From NCBI GenBank assembly GCA_017550765.1, contig JAFZOC010000096.1, positions 1-7,010 of the forward strand: 7,010 nt of DNA, read 5' to 3'. The notes beneath the pieces are model-generated. The model searched no databases. It saw only the letters and a list, made by a program, of their open reading frames with translations, and had not been told where the DNA came from. A program made the translations under genes and the position numbers. The DNA comes from Oscillospiraceae bacterium. GTDB taxonomy: Bacteria; Bacillota_A; Clostridia; Oscillospirales; Oscillospiraceae. This document shows positions 1-5,407 of the stretch, piece by piece; within the stretch, counting starts at the first letter, position 1; each line of letters begins with the position of its first letter.

Positions 1-683
1 ACCAGGATATACAGCGTGGTGGGCATGATCTGGGGCCACTTGATGCGCCAGAAGACCTGCATGTTGTTGGCGCCGTCCACTTCGGCGGCCTCCACCAGAG
101 AGTTGTCCACATTGCTCAGAGCCGAGACGTACAGGACGATGGGCTGGCCCACGGAGGTGGTCAGCAGGATGATGATGATACAGGCGAGAGCGTACTTCGG
201 GTCGCCCAGCCAGTTGATGTTCTTTTCGATAAGGCCGCCGTTCTTCAGCAGGTAGTTGAAGATGCCGTAGTAGTTGTTGTACATCCACTTCCAGACCACG
301 GTGACGGCGACGGAGCCGGTGACCACCGGCAGGTAGAAGACCACGCGGAAGAAACTGAGGGGGCCTTCTTTCATGCGATAGATCGCGGAGGCGACCCACA
401 GGGAGAAGATGCAGACCACGGGGACGCTGACCACCACGATGATGATGGTGTTGACCAGGGCTTTCAGAAAGACCGGGTCCTGCCAGAGCTCCACGTAGTT
501 GGCGAGGCCGATGAAACTGTCGACGGTGTTGGAGTTCATGTTGGCATCGGTGAAACTGGTCCAGATGCACATGAGCATGGGGTAGACGACGAAGCCCAGG
601 AAGAAGACCAGACTGGGCAGGAGGAACAGGTAGCCGCTGATGTTTTCCCGCCGACGGAGGCGGGGGCTCATTGTCTGGGTCAA
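1..683 (-). CDS. Sugar ABC transporter permease, CUT1 / MalF-UgpA type (3' end outside window)
   Basis: This is an inner-membrane permease subunit of a binding-protein-dependent sugar importer. 227 whole codons are visible and the gene runs off the left edge; family members are about 290-310 residues, so roughly 70 are missing. After a basic N-terminus (SPRLRRREN) comes a first membrane segment (GYLFLLPSLVFFLGFVVYP), and further hydrophobic segments include NTIIIVVVSVPVVCIFSLWV and YALACIIIILL. The cytoplasmic EAA loop that contacts the ATPase is present as EAAEVDGANNMQVFWRIKWP, at about residues 198-217. The start is taken as TTG at 683 because GAGGTG lies 7 bases upstream; ATG at 671, four codons later, has no good ribosome site. 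It follows the binding-protein gene by about 118 bases on the same strand, so the two are probably one operon. A second permease is expected beyond the left edge. The substrate cannot be read from the sequence. Confidence 0.93.
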   Translation of the reverse strand, partial: MTQTMSPRLRRRENISGYLFLLPSLVFFLGFVVYPMLMCIWTSFTDANMNSNTVDSFIGLANYVELWQDPVFLKALVNTIIIVVVSVPVVCIFSLWVASAIYRMKEGPLSFFRVVFYLPVVTGSVAVTVVWKWMYNNYYGIFNYLLKNGGLIEKNINWLGDPKYALACIIIILLTTSVGQPIVLYVSALSNVDNSLVEAAEVDGANNMQVFWRIKWPQIMPTTLYIL

Positions 684-690
684 GGTGCAG

Positions 691-696
691 CACCTC
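691..696 (-). promoter_or_regulatory. Ribosome binding site that decides the permease start
   Basis: GAGGTG on the minus strand sits 7 bases before TTG at 683-681, which is ideal spacing. The alternative ATG at 671-669 would have 19 bases between itself and this site and no other purine-rich match. The site therefore favours a TTG start and an N-terminus beginning M-T-Q-T-M-S-P. Confidence 0.6.
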
Positions 697-731
697 ACTT
701 CGATCAAGATGGGACGCCGGGGCAAGTGGAA

Positions 732-765
732 CGCGCCCCATGCCGCGCATGCGGCATGGGGCGCG
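732..765 (-). other. Intercistronic 15-bp perfect hairpin between binding protein and permease
   Basis: Arms 732-746 and 751-765 are exact inverted repeats (CGCGCCCCATGCCGC and its complement) around a 4-base loop. On the minus strand the stem lies 36 bases after the binding-protein stop and about 48 bases before the permease start. No run of T follows it (the next bases are TTCCACTTGCC), so it is not a standard intrinsic terminator. In binding-protein transporter operons such a stem often protects the upstream mRNA from 3' exonucleases, so that binding protein is made in excess over permease. That role is inferred here. Confidence 0.75.
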
Positions 766-801
766 CGACCCTTAGTTCAGAGAAAACGGTCAGTCCGCAG
801 A

Positions 802-2157
802 TCAGGCGACGGGGGTGTTGGCCTGGCCGCAGAAATCGGCAACAGCGGCGGTGATGGCATCCTCGCTGCCGTCGGAAGCACCGACCTGCTGGAGCATGTT
901 CCACCACGCGGTACGGGCGGTGGGCCAGTTGGTGGTGACCTGGTAGTAGTCGCCCAGCATGGGCAGGATCTTGGTGTACTCGTTCATGACTTCGTTGTCA
1001 GCCCACACGCCGGAGAGATCGGTGCCCTCAGCAGCGGAGCGGGCGGCGAAGAAGTTGGAGGCGCGGACGGCGTCAGCGGTGTGCTCGCTGTCGCACATGT
1101 ACTTGATGAAGGTCTTGGCGGCTTCGATCTTGGCATCGTCGCCGTTGTTGAAGATGCCGAAGCCCCAGATGCCGCCCTGCAGCTTGGCAGTGCCGTCCTC
1201 AGAGGGGAAGGCCATGAAGACGATCTCGTCGCCGTTGGCGGTCAGGCCAGCGCCGGTGCCGGCAGAGTTGGGGTTGAGCTGCTGGGCGATGTTCCAGCAG
1301 AAAGCCATCTTGAAGATGCCGTTGTAGAAGTTGGCGATCTCTTCGCCGCCGTTGATGGAGGGATCGAAAGCGATGCCGTCCTGATCGTACAGGGCCTTCA
1401 GAGCCTGGATGTTCTTGGCGTCGTCCCAGGTGTAAGCGGTGTGGTCAGCAGTGGTGAAAGTGCCGCCGTAGAGGTTGTTGACGAGAGCGCGGGTGCCCTG
1501 GTCGCCGCCCTGGCCGCTGCAGTACAGCGCGCCGACGGTGTCGCCGTAGTGGTCATAGAGAGCCTGGACAGCCTGGAAGAACTGCTCGGTGGTCCAGGTG
1601 TGGGTGTCGACGTCGACGAACTTGTCAGCGCCGGCTTCCTTGAAGGCGGTGTAGTTGATGGCCATGCAGTGGGCGGTCATAACGACGGGATACTCGTAGG
1701 CGGCGCCGTTGGGAGCGTAGCAGGCAGCCAGAGCGGCGGCGTTGATCTCGCTCTTGTCGGTGTCGTCGAACATGTCCTTGATGTCGACCATGTAGCCGTT
1801 GACGCCCCAGTTGGTGACCAGACGCTCGGGACCTTCCATGATGAGGTCGGGAGCCTGCTTGGCGGTGAGAGCGGTGTTGACCTTGTCGTCGCCGTCAGCG
1901 TAGGTCAGGTACTCGACCTTGACAGCGATGCCGGTCTCGGCGGTGAAAGCGTCGGTGAGAGCCTTGACGGTCTCCTCGTTGCCCCAGTTGCCGATGGGGT
2001 AGGTCCAGAGGGTGATCTCGGTGGCGCCGGTGGCAGCGGGCTGTTCGCCGGTGGTGCCGGTGGTGCCGGTGGTGGTCTGCTGGGTGTTGCCGCCGCCGCA
2101 GGCAGCCAGGGCAAGGACCATGCAGAGCGCGAGAAGCAGAGCAAGCAGTTTCTTCAT
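802..2157 (-). CDS. Sugar ABC transporter substrate-binding lipoprotein (SBP_bac_1 type)
   Basis: A 451-residue extracellular, membrane-anchored binding protein that captures a sugar or oligosaccharide and delivers it to the permeases. Residues 1-20 form a lipoprotein signal peptide (MKKLLALLLALC...LAAC); Cys20 would be lipidated. A Thr/Gly-rich linker follows (about 21-46), then the mature lobe opening with ITLWTYP. Typical family features are FTAETGIAVKVEYL (71-84), APDLIMEGPERL (102-113) and GGIWGFGIFNNG (328-339) leading into the helix AAKTFIKYMCDSE (346-357). The length is normal for the family. ATG at 2157 is chosen because AAGGAGG precedes it with good spacing; the in-frame ATG at 2205 would put 16 extra residues before the signal peptide and lacks such a site. 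It is the first gene of its operon, with its own promoter at 2233-2261. The ligand is unknown; the aromatic-rich lobes (WTYP, TTNWPTARTAWWN) fit a carbohydrate. Confidence 0.95.
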   Translation of the reverse strand: MKKLLALLLALCMVLALAACGGGNTQQTTTGTTGTTGEQPAATGATEITLWTYPIGNWGNEETVKALTDAFTAETGIAVKVEYLTYADGDDKVNTALTAKQAPDLIMEGPERLVTNWGVNGYMVDIKDMFDDTDKSEINAAALAACYAPNGAAYEYPVVMTAHCMAINYTAFKEAGADKFVDVDTHTWTTEQFFQAVQALYDHYGDTVGALYCSGQGGDQGTRALVNNLYGGTFTTADHTAYTWDDAKNIQALKALYDQDGIAFDPSINGGEEIANFYNGIFKMAFCWNIAQQLNPNSAGTGAGLTANGDEIVFMAFPSEDGTAKLQGGIWGFGIFNNGDDAKIEAAKTFIKYMCDSEHTADAVRASNFFAARSAAEGTDLSGVWADNEVMNEYTKILPMLGDYYQVTTNWPTARTAWWNMLQQVGASDGSEDAITAAVADFCGQANTPVA

Positions 2158-2186
2158 TTTGTTCCTCCTTATTTTTTGGACGAAAA

Positions 2187-2221
2187 GCCCCGCGCGGGGG
2201 CACACTGCCCCCTTTCAGGGG
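2187..2221 (-). promoter_or_regulatory. Leader with three mutually exclusive GC hairpins, attenuator-like
   Basis: On the minus strand the predicted leader reads CCCCT-gaa-AGGGGGC-agtgt-GCCCCC-gcgc-GGGGC-TTTT. Segment 1 can pair with 2 (5 bp), 2 with 3 (6 bp), and 3 with 4 (5 bp, followed by TTTTC). This is the alternation seen in attenuators, with 3:4 as the possible terminator. The segments start only a few bases after the predicted transcription start near 2226 and end about 17 bases before the Shine-Dalgarno site. The stems are short and the T run is weak, so this may instead be a simple 5' stabilising hairpin. No leader peptide is visible. Confidence 0.4.
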
Positions 2222-2232
2222 ATCACGATGAG

Positions 2233-2261
2233 ATTGTAACAGAGCAAAGAACGAATGTCAA
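2233..2261 (-). promoter_or_regulatory. Sigma-A promoter of the binding-protein/permease operon
   Basis: On the minus strand a perfect -35 box TTGACA (2261-2256) is followed by 17 bases and a -10 box TACAAT (2238-2233), one mismatch from consensus. The start of transcription should lie near 2226, giving a leader of about 70 bases. The match is strong enough to suggest high expression unless repressed. Confidence 0.85.
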
Positions 2262-2269
2262 TGGATAAA

Positions 2270-2284
2270 TGAAAATAAATTTCA
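2270..2284. promoter_or_regulatory. Candidate RpiR-type operator, TGAAA-N5-TTTCA, upstream of binding-protein -35
   Basis: The sequence is TGAAAATAAATTTCA, with perfect 5-base inverted arms around 5 bases. It lies 8 bases upstream of the -35 box, centred about 51 bases before the predicted transcript start. It matches the dyad at 4626-4640 in 13 of 15 positions and in the same orientation. Its assignment to the neighbouring RpiR-type regulator is inferred from location and shared use. Confidence 0.6.
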
Positions 2285-2298
2285 GAAAAAAGAGAGAA

Positions 2299-2313
2299 TG
2301 AAAATAATTTTTA
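2299..2313. promoter_or_regulatory. Weak second copy of the TGAAA-N5-TTTCA dyad
   Basis: TGAAAATAATTTTTA keeps 9 of 10 arm bases of the candidate operator. Its centre is 29 bases, about three helical turns, upstream of the better copy at 2270-2284, so both would face the same side of the DNA. The surroundings are AT-rich, so chance resemblance is possible. Confidence 0.3.
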
Positions 2314-2316
2314 TGC

Positions 2317-2348
2317 TATCCACAAGATCGGGAGGCCGGATCTGGATA
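2317..2348. promoter_or_regulatory. Two-part dyad upstream of the binding-protein promoter
   Basis: TATCC-aca-AGATC is followed, after 9 bases (GGGAGGCCG), by GATCT-GGATA. The inner AGATC/GATCT arms and outer TATCC/GGATA arms are exact, with a 3-base offset on one side. It sits between the terminator of the regulator operon and the binding-protein promoter. It may be an operator for another regulator or a small RNA hairpin; it has no clear terminator tail on the minus strand. Confidence 0.35.
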
Positions 2349-2390
2349 AAATGCCGAAGGCAACGGAGACGACAAGCCGGCAGAGACGAC

Positions 2391-2419
2391 GAAAACGGGA
2401 CCGCCGTCGGCGGTCCCGT
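2391..2419 (-). terminator. Intrinsic terminator of the epimerase-regulator operon
   Basis: An 11-bp perfect stem (arms 2395-2405 and 2409-2419, ACGGGACCGCC and its complement) with a 3-base loop is followed on the minus strand by TTTTCGTCG. The first of these Ts belongs to the stem, so the free T run is short. It lies 82 bases after the regulator stop and separates that operon from the binding-protein promoter. Confidence 0.7.
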
Positions 2420-2453
2420 CTCATTGAACATATCGTGGAAGTCGTGGAAGCAG

Positions 2454-2501
2454 TCCGGAGGGATGTCTATGCACTAGCCGGAGCGGCCCGGAGGGACGTC
2501 T
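2454..2501. repeat. Imperfect 33-bp-period direct repeat after the regulator gene
   Basis: TCCGGAGGGATGTCT (2454-2468) recurs as CCCGGAGGGACGTCT (2487-2501), 33 bases apart. On the minus strand the similarity continues to about 21 bases and the differences are all transitions (G/A, C/T). The second copy touches the regulator stop codon. It looks like an old tandem duplication in the 3' untranslated region. Confidence 0.5.
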
Positions 2502-3355
2502 CAAAGGTGCTTGTTCTCTATGGCGGCGGCGATGCGCTCCTTGCACTGGCGGCAGGTCTTCAGATCCCGGCGGCAGAACTCGGAGAAGAGCACATCCATC
2601 AGGAACAGCTGCGCGATCTTGGCCGGCACGGAGCCCAGCTGCAGCGGGCCCTCATTGGATCCGCAGCAGAGCACCAGATCGGACAGCTCCGCCCCCGGCG
2701 ACTTGGGGAAGCGGGTGATCAGCACCAGGGCCACGCCCCGGGTCTTGGCGGCCCGCATGGTATCCAGCATGTCCCGGGTGGCGCCGGACCAGGAGAAGAA
2801 GAGGATCGCGTCGCCCGGATCCATGTTCACCGCGGTCATCACTTGGGAGTGGGAGTCCGCGATGGCGGAGAATTTGCCGCTGACGGTGGAGAAGAGGTGA
2901 CTGGCGACTTCTGCCAGCAGCATGGAACCGCCCTGGCCCATGCAGACCACCCGGCCGGCCTGACGGAGCAGCTCGGCGGCCCGGCTGATCGTGTCCGGCT
3001 CGATGAGCTCCAGCGTCTGGCGCAGGGCGTCCTGCTCGGCGGAGTAGAGCTTCTGGCACATCTCCTCCACGCTGTCGCTGGCCTCGATCGGGCCGGAGAG
3101 CAGGTCCTCGTCGGGAGCGGGACCGGAAGAAGCGTTGGCGATGGCCAGCTTGAAGGCGTTGAAGCCCTTATAGCCCAGACGGCGGCAGAAACGGGAGACG
3201 GTGGCCTCGGCCACGCCGCTCAGCTCAGCCAGTTCTGCGATGGACAGGTACTGACAACGATCCCGGTTGGCTAATATGAAGTCGGCCGTCCGCTTTTCCG
3301 CGGCGGTCAGGTCGTAGTAACCCTGGCCGATCTTGTCGAATACGCTCTCCGCCAT
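2501..3355 (-). CDS. RpiR/MurR-family transcriptional regulator (HTH + SIS domains)
   Basis: A 284-residue cytoplasmic DNA-binding protein of normal family length. Residues 1-75 form the N-terminal RpiR helix-turn-helix domain, with LTAAEKRTADFILAN (16-30) and the core SIAELAELSGVAEATVSRFC (38-57), followed by RRLGYKGFNAFK. Residues about 130-260 form a SIS domain, which in this family senses a phosphorylated sugar: GRVVCMGQGGSMLLAEVASHL (134-154) and the phosphate-binding-type segment FSWSGATRDML (187-197). ATG at 3355 starts only 2 bases after the epimerase stop, with GGAGG 8 bases upstream inside the epimerase gene, so the two are co-transcribed and probably translationally coupled. The regulator would therefore control its own promoter if it binds the dyad at 4626-4640. 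The effector is unknown; an amino-sugar phosphate is a reasonable guess from the epimerase neighbour. The C-terminus is Cys-rich (CRRDLKTCRQC, 261-271), which is a little unusual. Confidence 0.94.
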   Translation of the reverse strand: MAESVFDKIGQGYYDLTAAEKRTADFILANRDRCQYLSIAELAELSGVAEATVSRFCRRLGYKGFNAFKLAIANASSGPAPDEDLLSGPIEASDSVEEMCQKLYSAEQDALRQTLELIEPDTISRAAELLRQAGRVVCMGQGGSMLLAEVASHLFSTVSGKFSAIADSHSQVMTAVNMDPGDAILFFSWSGATRDMLDTMRAAKTRGVALVLITRFPKSPGAELSDLVLCCGSNEGPLQLGSVPAKIAQLFLMDVLFSEFCRRDLKTCRQCKERIAAAIENKHL

Positions 3356-3357
3356 GT

Positions 3358-4560
3358 TCAGGCCTCCAGCACTTCGCCCAGCATCTGGTCCACCATGCTC
3401 AGCATCCGGGGCAGATGGAAGGGGCCCTTGAAGGTCGAGCCCTTGCAGGGAGGCTCGGTGGGCAGGCCGTCCCGGCGCAGATAGCCATACCACTCGCCGT
3501 AGACCGGGTCGGAGAAATGGGCCTTGCAGTACTCCAGGGTCCTGAAGAACCAGTCCAGATACTTCTCCCGCCCGGTGTCGCGGTAGAGCATCAGGGAGGA
3601 GATGAGGATCTCGTCGTGGGGCCACCAGAGCTTCATGTCGTGCTCATAGGCCTCAGGAGGACGGCCCAGGCAGTCGATGAAGTACAGCAGACCGCCGTAT
3701 CGCTCGTCCCAGCCGGCCTCGATCGCCCGGTCGAAGATCGTGGCGGCGCGCTCCACCAGGGCCGTGTCGCCGGTGCGCCTGGCGTGCTCCAGAAGGAACC
3801 AGACGCCCTCGATGTCGTGGCCGGGGTTCACGATGCGCCCCTCGGTGAAGTCCAGACGGGCCTCCCCGTCGGGGCCCACGTTCTCCAGCACGCAGCCCAG
3901 ATCGTCCTTCACATGATAGCGGAAGATGTCCTCCACGCAGGCGGCGGCCCGCTGCTCGTAGAGCTCCCGCCGCTCCGGATCCGTCCGGAGCATGACGCTG
4001 GTCACGTTCAGATAGATCATGGGTATGCCGAAGGCCCGGCCTGTGCGGGTCTCGGGGATGGTCTTGGGGCCCAGCCCCGTGGGGTCGGGCATGCCGTGGG
4101 CCAGGTCCCAGTACAGGTCGTAGGCCCGGCGGGCCCGCAGCAGGCAGTCCCGGTCCCCGGTGACGCCGTGATACTCGGCGTTGGCCATGGCGTAGAAGGC
4201 CTCGGAGAAATAGTAGCGCCGCAGACGCAGGGGCGCGCCCTCGTCGGTGACGGTGAAGTACAAGCGCTCGCCGGCCTCATGGTCCAGACAGTGGGCCTCC
4301 ATGAAATCCAGGCAGCTCTTGGAGGCGGCCAGCCACTCCTCCTTCGGACCGTAGAGATGGCAGAGCCAGGCGAAGATCCAGCCGCAGCGGCCCTGCATCC
4401 ATACGCTCTTGTCGGTGGAGAAGATATCCCCTTTCCGGTCCAGGCAGGTGTAGACCCCGCCGTTCACCGGGTCCATGCCGTTTTTCAGCCAGAACGCCAC
4501 GCAGCGGTCCAGTTCCTCCCGGATCCACTGCCGGCTCTCCGTAAGTTTCGTCCGATCCAT
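3358..4560 (-). CDS. AGE-family sugar 2-epimerase (N-acylglucosamine 2-epimerase type)
   Basis: A 400-residue cytoplasmic enzyme of the alpha6/alpha6-barrel AGE family, whose members interconvert C2 epimers such as GlcNAc/ManNAc. Visible conserved parts are KSVWMQGRCGWIFAWLCHLYG (51-71, Arg58), SEAFYAMANAEYHGVTGD (119-136), NPGHDIEGVWFLLEHARRTGD (245-265, His248), WWPHDEILISSLMLYRDTG (312-330, Glu317) and FKGPFHLPRML (377-387, His382 and Arg385). From memory, the Arg, two His, Glu and final Arg correspond to catalytic or binding residues of characterised N-acylglucosamine 2-epimerases. The KG-FH-PR ending resembles renin-binding protein/AGE rather than cellobiose 2-epimerases, which have a CPYHN-type motif. 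ATG at 4560 is chosen because the family similarity begins there and GGAGG lies upstream (10 bases, slightly long). It is the first gene of an operon with the RpiR-type regulator. The exact sugar is uncertain; an unacylated hexose is possible. Confidence 0.9.
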   Translation of the reverse strand: MDRTKLTESRQWIREELDRCVAFWLKNGMDPVNGGVYTCLDRKGDIFSTDKSVWMQGRCGWIFAWLCHLYGPKEEWLAASKSCLDFMEAHCLDHEAGERLYFTVTDEGAPLRLRRYYFSEAFYAMANAEYHGVTGDRDCLLRARRAYDLYWDLAHGMPDPTGLGPKTIPETRTGRAFGIPMIYLNVTSVMLRTDPERRELYEQRAAACVEDIFRYHVKDDLGCVLENVGPDGEARLDFTEGRIVNPGHDIEGVWFLLEHARRTGDTALVERAATIFDRAIEAGWDERYGGLLYFIDCLGRPPEAYEHDMKLWWPHDEILISSLMLYRDTGREKYLDWFFRTLEYCKAHFSDPVYGEWYGYLRRDGLPTEPPCKGSTFKGPFHLPRMLSMVDQMLGEVLEA

Positions 4561-4612
4561 CGAACATCGTCCTCCGATCCTCAAGTCTGAAAGGATAAGT
4601 CCTCTGCTCCAT

Positions 4613-4641
4613 AGTTTACCAGCTGTGAAAGAAAATTTCAA
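4613..4641 (-). promoter_or_regulatory. Promoter of the epimerase-regulator operon
   Basis: On the minus strand a -35 box TTGAAA (4641-4636) is followed by 17 bases and a -10 box TAAACT (4618-4613). The -10 is preceded by TGG, an extended -10 element that can compensate for its weaker match. The leader would be about 45 bases. The candidate operator at 4626-4640 covers the -35 and most of the spacer. Confidence 0.65.
4626..4640. promoter_or_regulatory. Candidate RpiR-type operator, TGAAA-N5-TTTCA, over the epimerase promoter
   Basis: The sequence is TGAAAGAAAATTTCA, with perfect 5-base arms around 5 bases. It overlaps the -35 and spacer of the minus-strand promoter, so a bound protein would block polymerase. 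It shares 13 of 15 bases with the dyad at 2270-2284. Because the regulator gene is second in this operon, this would give negative autoregulation (inference). Confidence 0.6.
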
Positions 4642-4653
4642 GAATATATTTTT

Positions 4654-4664
4654 TGAAAATTTTC
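4654..4664. promoter_or_regulatory. GAAAATTTTC palindrome between the divergent promoters
   Basis: TGAAAATTTTC contains a perfect 10-base palindrome (4655-4664). It lies 13 bases upstream of the esterase -35 and 13 bases upstream of the epimerase -35, midway between the two. It resembles a compressed version of the TGAAA/TTTCA dyad but lacks the normal spacing, so it may be a half-site, a curved-DNA element or chance. Confidence 0.3.
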
Positions 4665-4676
4665 TCCGAAACGGGG

Positions 4677-4705
4677 CTGACAAAAGCCGGAACGGATGGT
4701 ATAAT
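4677..4705 (+). promoter_or_regulatory. Promoter of the esterase-YesL operon
   Basis: CTGACA (4677-4682, one mismatch to TTGACA), a 17-base spacer and a perfect TATAAT (4700-4705), preceded by TGG as an extended -10. Transcription should start near 4712, leaving a leader of about 54 bases. It is a strong predicted promoter divergent from that of the epimerase. Confidence 0.85.
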
Positions 4706-4733
4706 GTCCGCAAGATCCTGCGCGAAGACTATA

Positions 4734-4749
4734 GCGCCGCTCACGGCGC
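4734..4749 (+). other. Small GC hairpin just before the esterase ribosome site
   Basis: GCGCCG-ctca-CGGCGC forms a 6-bp stem with a 4-base loop, ending 4 bases before the AAAAGGGG ribosome site (4752-4759). It could affect translation initiation or stabilise the mRNA 5' end, but a stem this size also arises easily in GC-rich DNA. Confidence 0.4.
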
Positions 4750-4765
4750 GGAAAAGGGGCAAACA

Positions 4766-5407
4766 ATGAAAAAACACATCGTCTGTTTCGGAGACTCCAA
4801 TACCCACGGCTACTGCGCCGATCCCGCGGACTGCGCCGACGGCGGCGACCGCTTCAACGAAGACGAACGCTGGACCTGCCTGCTGCAAAAGCGGCTGGGC
4901 GAGGGCTGCCTGGTGCTGGAGGAGGGCCTCTCCGGCCGCACCACGGTGTTCCCCGACCCTCTGCATGAGAGCATGTCCGGCCTGGACAGCATCTATTCCT
5001 GCCTGATGAGCCACGAGCCGGTGGACCTGCTGATCGTCATGCTGGGCACCAACGACACCAAGGAGCGCTTCGGCGCCAACGCGGCGGCCATCGCCGTGGG
5101 TATGGAGCGCCTGCTGCTGAAGGCCAAGACCGTTCCCGCCTGGCGCGGGGGACGGCCCAACATTCTGGTCATCTGCCCGCCGCCCCTGGGCGAGGGCTTC
5201 CATGACGAGGTGATGGGGCCGGGCTGCGTGGAGAGATCCGTCGCGCTGCCGCCGTACCTGGAGGCGGTGGCCAAGCGCAATGGCGTCCACTATTTCAACG
5301 CCGCCGACTGCGAGTTCAACGCCCTCGACTTCACCCACCTGTCCCGGAGGGGGCACGCCCAGCTGGCGGAAAAGCTGGCCGAGCTGGTGCCGGAGCTCCT
5401 GGGCTGA
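4766..5407 (+). CDS. SGNH/GDSL-family hydrolase (arylesterase / carbohydrate esterase type)
   Basis: A 213-residue serine hydrolase with no signal peptide, so probably cytoplasmic. All SGNH blocks are visible: block I VCFGDSNTHG with nucleophile Ser11, block II GLSGRTT with Gly57, block III VMLGTNDTKERFG with Asn96, and block V DFTHLS with Asp188 and His191. The pattern EEGLSGRTT plus MLGTNDTKERFG resembles the small arylesterase/acyltransferase branch of the family. Such enzymes act on short acyl esters, and some deacetylate sugars, but the sequence does not fix the substrate. ATG at 4766 is chosen because AAAAGGGG lies 6 bases upstream and the GDSN block normally sits about 8-10 residues from the start. 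The open frame continues upstream to 4475, but that part is antisense to the epimerase and crosses the promoter. Its TGA overlaps the start of the next gene. Its place divergent from the epimerase suggests deacylation of the transported sugar (inference). Confidence 0.92.
   Translation: MKKHIVCFGDSNTHGYCADPADCADGGDRFNEDERWTCLLQKRLGEGCLVLEEGLSGRTTVFPDPLHESMSGLDSIYSCLMSHEPVDLLIVMLGTNDTKERFGANAAAIAVGMERLLLKAKTVPAWRGGRPNILVICPPPLGEGFHDEVMGPGCVERSVALPPYLEAVAKRNGVHYFNAADCEFNALDFTHLSRRGHAQLAEKLAELVPELLG

Noticed and set aside
16..255. Short plus-strand open frame opposite the permease
   Set aside because: The opposite strand carries the conserved permease EAA loop; no ribosome site or family resemblance here.
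2158..2205. Upstream ATG (2205) for the binding protein
   Set aside because: It would place 16 residues before a perfect lipoprotein signal peptide and lies inside the hairpin-rich leader; ATG 2157 has a strong AAGGAGG.
640..2268. Long plus-strand open frame opposite the binding-protein gene
   Set aside because: It is the antisense shadow of a clear lipoprotein gene in GC-rich DNA; the product is Val/Gly/Ala-rich with no recognisable domain, and it crosses the promoter of the real gene.
2317..2348. Dyad read as a second terminator for the regulator operon
   Set aside because: The stem is interrupted, there is no T run directly after it on the minus strand, and a better terminator lies just upstream at 2391-2419.
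3415..4590. 391-codon plus-strand open frame opposite the epimerase
   Set aside because: The minus-strand frame has family motifs and catalytic residues; this one is low-complexity and has no ribosome site.
4475..4765. 97-codon N-terminal extension of the esterase frame
   Set aside because: It overlaps the epimerase start, both promoters and the ribosome site; the GDSN block belongs close to the N-terminus, as with the ATG at 4766.
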